A DNA stretch of 64,000 nucleotides, from NCBI GenBank assembly GCA_013423385.1, contig BLZA01000023.1:437782-501781 (forward strand), written 5' to 3'. A program made the position numbers and the translations under genes. Under the pieces are notes generated by a model. That model ran no database searches. It had not been told where the DNA came from and was given only the letters and a program-made list of their open reading frames with translations. How positions within the stretch are numbered: the first letter of the stretch is position 1; each line of letters begins with the position of its first letter. Shown piece by piece: positions 45,777-57,248 of the stretch. The stretch is from Naganishia liquefaciens (taxonomy: Eukaryota > Basidiomycota > Tremellomycetes > Filobasidiales > Filobasidiaceae).

Positions 45777-47858
45777 ATGGCTGCACCATCTACCAATCCC
45801 GCAACGCCCGCATCGGACCCGCCCAAGCCGCAAACCACGCGTCACGTCCCCGGCGCGGGCGACCTCCTTTCCAAAAGGCCCAAGAAGAAGAAGCCCGTCG
45901 GCGACTCGTCCAAGGCCTCGGGCACGAAAACGACGGAAGACACGCCCGTGGCGCTGCTCACCAAGGCTCCGGACGCTGCTGATCTTCCTGCTGAATTGCG
46001 TGGAGAGCAAGGCGATATCGAGAGGGAGCTGAAGGAGGATGCCGCTGCTGTGGCTGCTGCTGGTGGGCATGAGAAGGGTGCCGTCGGGGAGGCGGTCTCT
46101 CGAAGGATCAAGGTCTTGACCAAGAAGATTGTGCGTCCCTTCTCGATCCTCATTTTCATCAAGCTCCTTTCCACACGGCGGCTCATCAGACGCTTACCCT
46201 TCCTTTCCGGGTATCACAGCAACGATTCCGGGCCTACACCGAAAAGCCTGAATCCGCTCTTAATCCGGACCAAAAAGCCGCGATTGCGACCTTGCCGACG
46301 CTCGAAGGTGGCTTGCGAGAGCTCGAGGACATCGCCAAGGCTGTGGAGACGATCGAGCATGAGCATCGGCTCGCGTCTCGGGATGAGCTCGAGGCGGCAA
46401 AGTTGGAGGCCGTCGAAGTATACAAGGTAAGCGGTCTTGTCAATGAGCGCTCATTCTGCTTGCGCTAACGCTCCGAGCGATGAAAGCGAGAGACATTACC
46501 CCTTCTGTCTTCTCTGATAGCGGTACACTCGTCCCTCCACCCTGCTTCCGTGTCAACATCGACCTCTTTCATTCCCGTCGATCTGCCTCCTCACTTGCAA
46601 GATATCTCATCATCAGATGTCAGTGCCGTTGATGACATGTACGAGCGATTGCGGAATGGCGGAAGCGAAGGCGTCGAGGTCGTCTTGAGTCTGGTCAAGG
46701 GTTTGGAAGGTGTGCATTATCGGCAAGGCGAATGAGAATCAGTGCTAACACGGCCGGTGAATAGGCTCTCACCTGCATGCGGTGCTTACTGGTCAGACAA
46801 CATCAGCGCAAATCGAGAACGCTACTCCCAACTTCTCGCCGGCAGGTCATGATGACACTGTTCCTCTCCCCTCGGAAGAAGCTCCAGCGTCCCTCACCTT
46901 CATCCAGCAGACTACCACCTCCGAAGGCTACGATCAGCCGATGAGTGCCGGCAATGCTATGGCTGCATTCGAGCAGGGTCCAGAATCCGCCGACATGCCT
47001 CCCAAAGAGGTGCCTTCGTCCCGTACGGAGGGAATGAGCTTCATGCAGACCAGCGAGTTGGCAAAAGAAAGTCAGCAACATGCCGCCGAGAACACCCTCG
47101 TCCATGCAGGTCAGGCTCAGAGTGGACCAGGCGTCAGCATGACCCAGGCTCCTGGCTCGACTGATGAGCCACAGAACGCTGCTCCTCCTTCCGTTGCTCA
47201 GCTGGACGCACAGGCTGTGAGTAGATCTTCCTCATATCCTGGGTTTGACGTGTCTGAGACTTTGGCGTCAAAGCTTTCTGGTCAACAACTGGGATCCTGG
47301 GCCGATGTCGAGGACTCTCACCACGTCCTGGAAACCTTTGCCATGCCTACCACAATCGATGCCCCTTCTGCGTCTGCACCTGCTCCCGCGACAACGGAGG
47401 AAGCTGTTCCGACTGACCTTGCGCCGACGCTCGCTGCCGCCGCGACTGACAACGCTCAGGCCAAGCAATCAACCCGAGAGGGCGGTCGCGGACGTGGAGG
47501 GCGAGGTGGACCCCGTGGCAATCATCGAGGTGGACCACGAGGTGGATTCCGCCGAAACGGAGCGCCGAATGGGCAATCGGCAAATGGATTACAAGCGCAG
47601 CAGAACAAGGATGACGATGGCTTCGAAATTGCCGGCAGACGACGTCAAGGGCACGCTCAGGGCCAGAACGGAGTTTATCGAGGACGAGGACGAGGACGAG
47701 GCGCTGGTTCGACTGAAGGACAACGAGGTGGAAGGGGCTCTTTTAGGGGCAGGGGCGCTCGTAGGTCCAAAGAACTTGAATCGATCAGATTCGCTGATGA
47801 TCTGCCTCCTATAGCTCGTCAGAACGGTGCCGTGCAGCAGTCGACAACAGCTGCTTAA
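45777..47858 (+). CDS. caprin-like RGG-box RNA-binding protein
   Basis: It starts at 45777 (MAAPSTNPATPASDPPKP) with a Lys-rich patch (SKRPKKKKPV). A helical region resembles the conserved HR1 part of animal caprin: SRRIKVLTKKI, then RFRAYTEKPESALNPDQKAA, a helix GGLRELEDIAKAVETIEHEH and DVSAVDDMYERLRNGGSEGV, comparable in order and spacing to caprin's LxxLxKK, LNxDQ and LLDEFYKL segments. The middle is Gln/Thr/Pro/Ala rich and disordered. The C-terminus has RGG/GRG boxes (GGRGRGGRGGPRGNHRGG, GRGRGRGAGSTEGQRGGRG). Introns are about 46132-46220, 46429-46487 and 46709-46764. In animals, caprin controls translation and stress granules with G3BP. A similar role here is inference; an alternative is an unrelated RGG protein. 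Confidence 0.65.
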
Positions 47859-48105
47859 TGGAATACCCATGAATCGGTCAAAAAGCCGTGTACCGTGCGG
47901 ACCCCAAAATGTCCTCAAGGCAGCAGGAGCAAGTATGAGAAAATGACAACGCGCTGTGCCGAGTTGTATGGAAAAAGGTCATGCATGTGGCAGCATCTTG
48001 TCTGTCGTCGTAGAGGAGGCACACAATTCGCCTATGTTCAGCGCCAGCAAGCCTTCCCGTCTGCTAGAGGGTTTCTCAAAACTGTACTGACGCTCTGTGG
48101 GCCGC

Positions 48106-51100
48106 TCACGCGGCTTTTAATAGAGTTCGAGCTTCGGCAAGCGCTATGCGCAGCTTTGACAGACCCTCGTTGGCTTCCGCACCGCTAGCCATGGCTTTCT
48201 GCCTTTTCTCCTGAACGCTCTGCGCATCAGGGCCTTTCCTGAAGGGTGCCTCTACGTCGGCGAATGATCGTTTGCGACCATAATGAGAGCCGGAAGACGA
48301 AAGTCCAGATTCGGACTGCCCGCGTACCGACTGCAGCAATACCGATTTCAGGCGTTGACTGTCGTTTAGGCTCAATCTGCTGCGCGCCAGTCTGTGCGAT
48401 CTCTGCTTTGTTGCTCACCTGGCAAGCTCGACCTCGTTCTTACTCCGATCTTCTTCCGATACTGTCGCCACACGCCTGTTCCGTCCCTTGTGAGTATCAA
48501 CTTGCGCAAACCTGGTCAAACCGGCTCGCGCTGTAGTACATTCTGTCTTGAATTGCTCGCAAACCTGCTCCGTAATTCCAGGTAGGGTGGCCAATTCGGC
48601 TGCAGTGATGTCGATTTGGATGTCGGAAGAGTATTCCAGGACGCTGCGATTGACGATGTCCAGATACTTGGAAAGCATCGAACTGAGCGTTTCTATATCC
48701 AAGCATGTTAGATGCAAGATTGCGTTCGGTTGTCTGAGACCCACCTTCGTCTGCCTGACAAGCCCGCGCAAAATAATCTCGAGCCGCCTGCAAATAGGGC
48801 GTTCTTTGCGCGGCATGATTCAAGATATCCTGGAGCCAGCTCAGAAGATCGCTGATATGTATCAACTTCAGTGACGGTTTTCAAGATCGCATGTTTCGTT
48901 TGCGCTTACTCTTCTGAGAACATAGTCGGACAGCGTTCGCAGTCAAAAGTAACCAGAGCATGTCCTTCGGCCGAAACGTCGAATGCGCCAAGAATGCCGC
49001 TTAATAGATAACTCTGCAGCTTCTCCAAGGTGTGGAGCACGCTGGTCAAGATCTCTGCAATAGTGGGCGGATCTTGAAGAGCATTTGTTTCAGCTAAAAG
49101 CGGAAGACGACTCGCTTTGCACTTCCTACCTTCGATATTTTGCAGGAGAAGGTAATCCGCAAAAGACAGCAGCCCCTGCATCTGCTTAAACAGGGCGGTA
49201 GCAGGGTCTAGCCATGTTGATCGTGTATCAGCACGAATTGTTTCTTGGGGACTGTCTAACGCTCACCCTCCATCGACACCTGGACGTGGGGAACATAGGA
49301 GATTTGCGGTAAGGCGTCACCAAGAGCGGTTTCAAAGGCCTGATCCGAAGCGTCCCGAGCGATATTGAGCACAGCGATGGAAGAGATCGGCTGTATCTCA
49401 AGGTCAGGCAGCTGAGCAAAAAATCAGGATGAGCAAGGTCGATGGGCCCGAAGGGCTTACGACCTGAGTGAGCCATTCTTCGTCTTCGTCTAGCCTTTGC
49501 ACCAACAGCAATCCAATCTGATAAACTGGTCGACGCGGAACATGCGACAGCAAGCGAGTCAAACGCTCGCCATCCCTACGAGTAGATCCTGTCAGTATAT
49601 GTGAATAGGGATATGATCTCAACTCACTCTTCGTGGTCCGCACTGGTCTCAAACACTAAAAGTCCAACTGTCTCTGGAATAGTCTTTCAAACGCTGTTAG
49701 AACGATCTGATATCATCAACTGAGACACATGTCAAACTTACGGCTGGTTCGATCAGAGCTGTAACTTCAGCATCCAAACGATCGCCATGATATTGAGCTG
49801 TGTAGCGCGATTGATGCGTCAAATTGAATTTGCTTTTAAGCCAGGTACCGCTAGGTTGCTCCGTAACGCTCAACACTACGTCCCATTTGACATTCCCGCT
49901 AACGTGCTCGTCGCCATAGTCGGCGTTCTCATTACCGCTACTTGCATTGCAAATGTGGGAGCCTAGAACGGAAAAGAAAGTCCCTTCGTCCAATATCGCC
50001 TTGCGCTTGGCCAACTGAATGACGTGGAATGAGCGCAAGCGACTGCGCACACCGATAATTACTGACCTTGCGGAGCTGTGTGTTCGTGTCCACATCCATA
50101 TCCAGATTTTCCGCTGGCCAGTTTCGTGATCGCGAAGCCTCCGAAGTATACGCATCTGAGTTTGCGCTATGAATTGTGCTGATCGTCAAGGCTTTGACCT
50201 TTTTGCTAAAGTCATCGCGCGTAATGGATCGCTGCGTGCTTCGAAGTCTGCGAGCACGTCTCTCCCGCGCAGATTTTCTCCACCAAGCAAAGACTTTCAG
50301 ACGCAGAGGCGACTCCCATATCTCCTCGCCGTATGCATCCGCTACTTCATCCCGTACTACGCTTTCGATCATCTGGTTCAGCAAGCCATCGATCAGCTTT
50401 TCCTCTAATCGCGCCCTTCGTGCGGCGGCGAGCCTGTCCTCCAACGCATCCCGCCATTCGTGCTCGGAATCAATGGCGTGCTGCGTCGTTTTCCTGACGA
50501 ATTCTTCAGTGTACGCCACGAGGGCCTTATTCGCGAGACCCTTGGACATGGCGTCGATCTGGCGAGTAGGCATCTTGGCCGGTGTCTGAGATGAAGTGCT
50601 TTGTGAGTTGGAGCCGACACCTGCAATCGAAATGGCGGGCGATGCGGGTACCAGTGTTGGGACCGCAGCTGCAGAAGTCGCGGGAGTGACAGATGTAGCC
50701 TGCTGCAGAGGTGTAGCGGTCATCCATGGCTTCTGGCTGGAGAAGGCGAAAGCACTTGTTGCATCATTCGTGGACCTTGGCATGGACGGTTGCGATTGTC
50801 TTTCGAATGGACCGGCAGCGGGGAAAAATGACGAGGGCTGATGAATTTGTATTGATCGCGGTTCCGATGGCATAAATACGGGAAGGGCTTGGGCCGACAT
50901 TGTGGGAACGAAGGGCTTCGCTGCGGCATTCAGATTGAGCGGACTTGGAGTAGCCTTTGGAGCAGGCGCTGGTGCAGGTCGTAGCGAAAACGCTGTCTGG
51001 TCTAAAGATGACGCGGAGGTCGTCCCGGAATGAACGCGAGCCCTGGGCTCAACCTTTGACCGAGGTGGTGCAGGGACATTGGCCGCACTCGTGAGCTTGC

Positions 51101-52932
51101 CGTCGATGACATCTTGGTACGAAGACCCAAGGCGTTTAGCCTCGACCTCGGGTATCAACTCAGCTGGAGGCGCATCTCCATTGTCTGGACAGCATCGTCT
51201 TGATCAAATCTTCGTCTTCGGACGCACTGCAAGGTTGGGCTTACCATCAAAGTCTGCAGAGGTATTGACAAGGAATCCTAACGGCACATTCGGGTCTAAT
51301 CCTGGAATGCCGCGAGGAAAGTACGGCTCGACCCCCAAAGCGTCGGCGATAGCCATGGCTTCGGCTTCATCTTGACATCCCATGAGCTTGGCGAACACAG
51401 CGACCGGCATGGCGCGCATTGACAACGGATCCTCATCGGGACGCAAGACGACTCCCTGGGGCGGCGCAGGATATGCTCGCATCAAAGCCCGAATACCCGC
51501 TCGTCTCACATCTCCGAACTTTGTCTGTGCGAGGCAGGCGATCAGGAAAGGCACATCGCGTTTCTTGACGCGCTTGAAGTATTGCGAGAAGAAGTTGAGC
51601 GAGATTTCAGCATTGTACTTGCTGCCAACTTTCTGAGTATCGAAGTTGCGTTGGGCCAAAGAGCGGAAAGTGAACACGAGTTGGAGGTGTGGATGACCGA
51701 AAATCTCGTTAGGAAGGTCGAGTATCGTTCGCGCCACTTCATTGTCATTCAGATGAGACAGAAGCTGGTACGCCCGGAATTCGGGCTCGTTCCGGCAAGT
51801 TCTACCATCTAAGCGCTGATCGTCGTAGAGCTCGATGAGAGAGATGAGGGCTACACGAGTCAGACGTATCCCAAGCATGACCCGCAGCCTAAACTCACTC
51901 TTATTGAGCTGCTCCGTCTCCTGCTTCAAAAACTGGCCATCCTCGAGTTTTCCCAATTCATGTATGGCTAGAATGTGGAACCTAGCGATCCTTTCATGAC
52001 ATTCTATGTTTTCCAGGATTCCGACATGCCGCTGATACGTGAAATCTTGACGGATCCCTCGAGTACGATCTCGAATGAAGCCGTGGGTGTAGCGCAGAGC
52101 AGTAAGAGGAGTCGGCGGTTCTGCCAGATCGGGTGGCTGCGTCTTCATCACCGTGTAAAATAGATAGTCGAGTGTGCGCTGAATCGGAGAGCACGTAAGG
52201 CCGCTGCTGGATCAGAAGACACAACCGAGACTCACCTTGAGGGTGGCTGGAGTCCGAACATCAGTAGGCAGAGGCTGATCTATTCCGGCCGCTGATCGAT
52301 GATACATCGTGACTGCCTTCTGTGGATCAATGCGTCCGGGCTGGCCTCCTTTCTGCAGACGCACCATTAGAACCGAACCCGCACAAGCCGCAGTCGACTT
52401 ACCTGTTCCAGCGGATGTACATTTTTCTTGAACTCCCTCTCTTCTCGTTCGAACAAGGGGCACATTTCCGTACATGTGCCGACAAACTCGATGGCATTTT
52501 CTAACGATGTCGGTTTGTTTGGATCTGCGATAAGTCCCTGTGCGATCGCTTGTTTTCTCTCCTGTATTCGGGATTGCTCGAGCTGGCGCGGGAAACGGTT
52601 GAATTTAAGCAGGAACAACGCGATTCCCTGTTTGAGCATACCTCTCGGAAGCGGTTACCCTCTAGGTTCGTAGCAAATCTTTGAGCTCGGCTGCTGTTGT
52701 CCTCGAGATTTCCGCCTAGGTCATTATCCGAATCGCCTGTATCGTCTCCTAGAGCACCGGTGAGACCCAAAGCGCTATGATTCGGCTTGCGGATATTGCG
52801 CCTCGACAATGGTTTCGACATCCTTCCACGGAGAATGTGTGCCCGATGCCTGGCCACTTGTTTCTGCCCCGTAAACTTCACAAGGAGGCCTTGAGAAGCC
52901 CATCGACCACGATATGAGCCATCAATCGTCAC
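48106..52932 (-). CDS. SAC3: TREX-2 mRNA export scaffold, SAC3/GANP family
   Basis: The scaffold of TREX-2, which couples transcription to mRNA export at the nuclear pore with Thp1, Sus1, Cdc31 and Sem1. The SAC3 domain is clear: NAIEFVGTCTEMCPLFEREE, KAVTMYHRSAAGIDQPLPTD, TLDYLFYTVM, FIRDRTRGIRQDFTYQRH and ELYDDQRLDGRTCRNEPEFR. A Pro/Ala/Thr-rich linker follows, then a charged helix LIDGLLNQMIESVVRDEVAD that fits the Cdc31/Sus1-binding region. The protein continues well beyond yeast Sac3 with FSVLGSHICNASSGNENADY, VGLLVFETSADHEE and RRPVYQIGLLLVQRLDEDEE, resembling the C-terminal part of animal GANP, and ends ALAEARTLLKAA. The start may be 52932 or, more likely, 52821 (MSKPLSRRNIRKPNHS). A 57 bp intron joins LEGNRFRE to LEQSRIQERKQ. 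The gene is divergent from RPB12. Confidence 0.92.
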
Positions 52933-53090
52933 TCGCCAGGCACGTGACGTGTATGGTCATCCGAGACCCTCTCGATCACACTTTCAAAATATCAGCGGCA
53001 ACTTCGGTTCAACGACCTCGTTGTACACTCCTCTTCAGTTGTCCAATCTGTCTCGTCCACACAGACAGACTCGCTCTCGGAATACTCAAG
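52933..53090. promoter_or_regulatory. divergent promoter SAC3 / RPB12
   Basis: Only about 158-270 bp separate the two starts, depending on the SAC3 start used. Both products act in RNA polymerase II transcription and export, so a shared promoter would coordinate them. No specific element was identified. Confidence 0.5.
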
Positions 53091-53757
53091 ATGTCACAAC
53101 CAGGGCAATCCTACGGTGGAAACGCATACGGAGGCGCGCAGCAGGGAGGACGACCTATGCAGCAGCAAGCTCAGAAGTTCAAGTATATCTGCGCCGGTAC
53201 GTCTTCGTGCATTCCACCCTGTTGCGGTATGTGCTGATCGAGTCGGAATGATCGAATCTTCCCTCGCACATCTCTTACCGGTCATGTTGCGAACCTCTTT
53301 ATATGCCGCTCCGTCCGCACTTCGTCTCCGATGCTACCACTCCCAACCGCTAGATTGTAACGGAGAGAACGAGATCAGGCAGAACGAGCCCATCAGATGC
53401 AAGGAGTGCGGTCACCGAATCATGTATAAACCGAGAACGACGCGAAGTAAGTCTATGTTCTTGCTGTCTGAGCGGGTCTTCGCGGCGGGAGTAGTCAGAT
53501 GTGCGACATTTCGGGGGACGCCCTAGGCTGAGATGGCGGAAGAATAGAGCATCAATGCGGGAGGCAGATGGCGTTCTTTCCCATGTGCCAAGTCGAGTCA
53601 ATCACTGTCATGACTAACATTCCGTCGTTTCTTCTGCCCTGCGTTACCCAAAATCCGCCTCATAATCTACAGTGGTGAGTACTTTTCGTCGAATATATCT
53701 AGATCCGATCGCTCATTGATCATCACTCTCTTTCAGGTTCAATTTGAAGCGCGATAA
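53091..53757 (+). CDS. RPB12: RNA polymerase I/II/III shared subunit ABC10-alpha (Rpb12)
   Basis: A small zinc-binding subunit common to all three nuclear RNA polymerases. Exons 53091-53196, 53354-53446, 53673-53674 and 53737-53757 give 73 residues. The head is Gly/Gln rich ([15 protein letters not shown]), then [38 protein letters not shown] and the invariant tail MVQFEAR. The zinc ribbon C-x2-C ... C-x2-C is complete. The Met of the tail can only be made if a 2-nt exon (TG at 53673-53674) is spliced between a GTAAGT-started intron and a GTGAGT donor. Skipping it would end the protein with Ser-Ser-Ile after RTTR. The 226 bp intron before the microexon and the 157 bp first intron are long for this genome. 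Confidence 0.95.
53673..53674 (+). other. RPB12: inferred 2-nt microexon of RPB12
   Basis: The sequence reads CTACAG-TG-GTGAGT. Exon 2 ends with one leftover base (A), and the final exon begins GTTCAATTTGAAGCGCGATAA. Inserting TG yields ATG and restores the universally conserved Met-Val-Gln-Phe-Glu-Ala-Arg end. No other nearby splice choice does so. Confidence 0.75.
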
Positions 53758-55124
53758 TTACAACGCACTAAATCTGCCATTCGCTTCACCTTTGTATTGT
53801 AACGCGCGCCGTCGATTTTCTGATACCAATCATTGTATGCCTGGGATGACTATCGCATCTGTTCTCGTGTCTCTCTCTCGCCGGCCCTGGATATCGTTCT
53901 CGCCTGCATGCAGAGTTCGGTGAACAGGACTGTCGACGGCTCACCAGTGTCGACAACGGCCAGGGTTGCGATTCGCTCTCATAGCAAATTTTCCGGTGGT
54001 CGTACGACAACATGACAAAAGGCCAGATTGGAATGGATTGGAGTGTGAACTTGACCATGACGATGTTGTCGAAGCCGAAAATCACTTCAGGGGCTTTGAC
54101 CACGATCACGGATAACGACGACAAGGAGAACCGAGGTCACAATAGATCATATCGCCCGTCGCAAGAAGCGCAACGCAGCATCTCTTCGGCCTTCCGTTTG
54201 GAGCTTCGCCAGTACATGTGGGAAAATCAAATTGAACGACTGAACTGGTCATCTGAAATTCATCGATGACATGACAGTCGCCTACTTGGGTTCCTCGTCT
54301 CCGTGACCTGCACGACTGTCTCGATAACCATCGGCATATAGTCATCCCCTGCAGCATTCGACATCATAGCTAGACAAACCTTTGAGCGGACCGATGCATT
54401 CATCCTGTATGTCTACAACGGCCTATCATAAATGCTGCATGGTCATCGGTCGTGAAACGTCCACACCCCTCTGCCGGACTCTGTGCCTCCGTGAGACGTA
54501 ACCGTCTTTTGCGCCTTTCTGGTTCATCGGTGACCACAAGCGCAAGAAGCGGGATGCTTTAATTCTAATGAGCCCTTTAAATCTGCTTCCGCGGTTGCTT
54601 CCGCTCCTCCTTCCGATAGCGCGCGTTCTAATCTGATTAGCATAAGCGAAGTCACACCAGGAGTATTCTTCTTACAGGCGGAATAGCTGGCGGAATGATT
54701 AGAGGAACAGGCCATGGCTGATCTCAAGGCTTCTATTTCCGTCTCCAGATTAGGCCAAAATCTTTATGTGCCTGTTGACGGGCGATATCGCGGTCAAGGG
54801 CTTCAAAGGGTATCGACTGCAGGACCTGCTCCCGATGCGGCAGCCTGTTGTCCGGACCTCGGCGCTTGCAAGGTTCCTGGCCCTTTCGCACTTTTTTCGA
54901 TGGGACGACCCGCTATCAGATAGACTGATTAGATTACCGAGTGAGGGATTTTCGTCGTACATATACTACCATCTTCTCATCCCCTCCCCACTCGCCCTGC
55001 GCCGTCTCATCAAAGTTTACCCTCGTCCCTCATACATTCTTCCCAATCGCATCGTGACCACTTCTCAACGCCCCCTCCCCTCACCTTTCAACCCAGACAC
55101 AACAGCACTTGACTGTCTTCCAAG
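53758..55124. promoter_or_regulatory. FTR1 upstream region with GATA-type sites
   Basis: About 1.37 kb without a supported gene. An inverted pair of GATA motifs (CTATCAGATAG, 54913-54923) lies about 200 bp before the FTR1 start, and another WGATAR match (rev. CCTATCAT) is near 54420. GATA-type regulators control iron uptake genes in many fungi, so these are candidate iron-response sites. Pyrimidine-rich leader sequence fills the last 150 bp before the ATG. Confidence 0.4.
54913..54923. promoter_or_regulatory. inverted GATA motif pair
   Basis: CTATCAGATAG contains WGATAR on both strands and lies about 200 bp upstream of FTR1. GATA factors such as fungal iron repressors bind such sites. The match is short and could be chance. 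Confidence 0.35.
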
Positions 55125-56744
55125 ATGGGCAAGAATCTGTTCTCCGTCACCATCTTCTTCGTGGTCTTTCGAGAAACTATTGAGGCAGCCATCATCATCT
55201 CGTGAGCTAAACAGGCCACACTTCTCGTCGATGTTGAGCTCACCCGCCTTGCTCCAGAGTACTGCTTTCCTTCGTGGAGCAGCTGATGACATCAGGCAAA
55301 CTCACAAACAGCCAGACGACAACAACAGACGACCAAGCTATCACTACAACAGGAACCAGTACCGAAGACGATGCAAGCGTCAGTGACACAAAGCTCAAGC
55401 GCATCATCCGACGAATGCGAATTCAAGTAAGACGCGACTCTCATCAATCGCAAGCCCTGTTCTAACACATTGGCCTGACAGATTTGGGCGGGAACAGCCG
55501 CTGGGTTCCTCCTATCTCTCTGTATCGGTGCGGCTTTCATCGCCGTGGTAAGTCGCCCTCATCCCCCCACTCAAGTGAAACTCTAAATTTATACCTCCCC
55601 CTTCGCAGTTCTACACTACCCTCTCCGATCTCTGGGCCAAGTCCGAACAAATCTGGGAAGGTGTCTTCTCTCTACTTGCATCGATCATCATCTTCTTCAT
55701 GGGTCTCGCTTTCCTCAAGATGGATCGATCCCGTGTCAAGTGGAGGATCAAGCTGTCCCAGGCTTTCGACGAAAGCATTCACACTGTGACGGGCAACGCT
55801 GAAGAAGACGCCTTGGCCAAAAGGCGAGCTCGAAGTGGCAAATGGGCATTGTTCTTGTTGCCCTTCATTACCCTTGTTCGAGAAGGTCTTGAAGCCGTTG
55901 TCTTCGTTGGTGGTGTAAGTCGCTTGTTGATGCCCTGGAGGACTCTCTTTTGACTCAGCCTTATCGTCAGGTCTCGCTTGGTCAACCCGCCACGTCTATT
56001 CCGATACCCGTTATTGTTGGTATCATCGCCGGTTCGGTCATTGGCTACATCATCTACCGCAGTGGATCCACTATTGCACTCAGTTGGTTCCTGGTCGCTT
56101 CGACGTACCTGTTGTTCCTCATTGGAGCAGGCTTGTTTTCCAAGTGCATTGGATTCTTCGAGTACTACGTGAGTTCCCTGTTGACAAGTTGCATCTGGTC
56201 CTCTCTGATTGACGAGCATCCTCTCCAGCGATTTGCCAAGGCCGTCGGAGGCGACGTTGCCGAAACCGGTAACGGCCCGGGATCTTACCAGGTCGCTGGA
56301 AACGTATGGCACCTGACCTACGGAAACCCGGAGACTGGTGCCGTCGGTACGAACGGTGGATGGCAGATTTTCAATGCCATCTTCGGCTGGAACAACAACG
56401 CTTCCATCGGCACGATTCTCGGCTACTGCCTTTACTGGATCGCCATCATGGTCTCCTTGATTTATATCAAGTGGTCAGAAGGCCGAGTAACATTCTTCGG
56501 TTACGGCTCCAAAGCTTACCATCGTATGGAATCGCGACGACTGCGACGAGAAGCTGAACCAGACATCAAGGCGCCTGTCGCCGCTCCCGTCGATGATGCG
56601 CGTGTAAGCGACTCCGACTACAGCTCGCAAGACGGCAAACACAGTGACTCTGAAGATCAGCAAACATCCACCACTCATATTCTGGGCAGGGGCGCGAGGA
56701 TGGATAGTGACTCCTCGGAAGACAAAATCGAGCTCAAAAACTAA
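55125..56744 (+). CDS. FTR1: high-affinity iron permease (Ftr1)
   Basis: Plasma-membrane permease that takes up ferric iron delivered by a multicopper ferroxidase. Six exons. The start is MGKNLFSVTIFFVVFRET at 55125. Both REXXE iron-binding motifs are present: FRETIE in the first membrane helix and VREGLEAVVFVGG in the fourth. Other membrane segments include AGFLLSLCIGAAFIAV, SLLASIIIFFMGLAF, IPVIVGIIAGSVIGYII, SWFLVASTYLLFLIGAGLFS and IGTILGYCLYWIAIMVSLIY. The motif family text WHLTYGNPETG is also present. The C-terminus is a long acidic and Ser-rich cytosolic tail ending EDKIELKN. Introns join in frame after IIIS, RRMRIQ, AAFIAV, VFVGG and FFEYY. The usual ferroxidase partner gene is not next door in this window. 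Confidence 0.96.
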
Positions 56745-57248
56745 AATTCAGCCAGCAGTATCGAAACCACTGTGGTCGTTCCAGACGACCTCGCACAGAG
56801 AACTGACAATGTCTCAATCATCAGCTTTGGAGTTATGAACTCTGAGTTCGCGTCATAGCAAAGCACACATTCTTTTGTACATATTTTGGGATTCATGAAA
56901 AAGCACGCATGTGAACATGCAGAACTAGAAGAATGTCTATGCGCCGCTCGTTGCTCAGACAGGTACGAATCCGTGAGCGCTATCGCCTATGCATTGAAAG
57001 TAGTCGGGGTTCAGCCTAAGGCAAGGCTCTTAGCCGCAGGCCAGCAGGTAGAAACGAGCAGAACTAGGTCAAGAACAATACCGACGCGCTTTGCGCTCGA
57101 GCCATTGCTCTAAGCGGACATCGTGAGAATCACGCGCTATCTAGACTTATTACTCATACCTCCCCTATCCCTTTCTTGATGATCTCAGCATTCGCTGCAC
57201 TGCTCTTGATTGGCAAATCTGCACCGAACGTCCTCGAACACAGTCACC
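56745..57248. other. intergenic FTR1 / RNPS1-like
   Basis: About 500 bp holding the FTR1 3' UTR and the promoter of the SR-protein gene. Nothing further was recognised. Confidence 0.4.
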
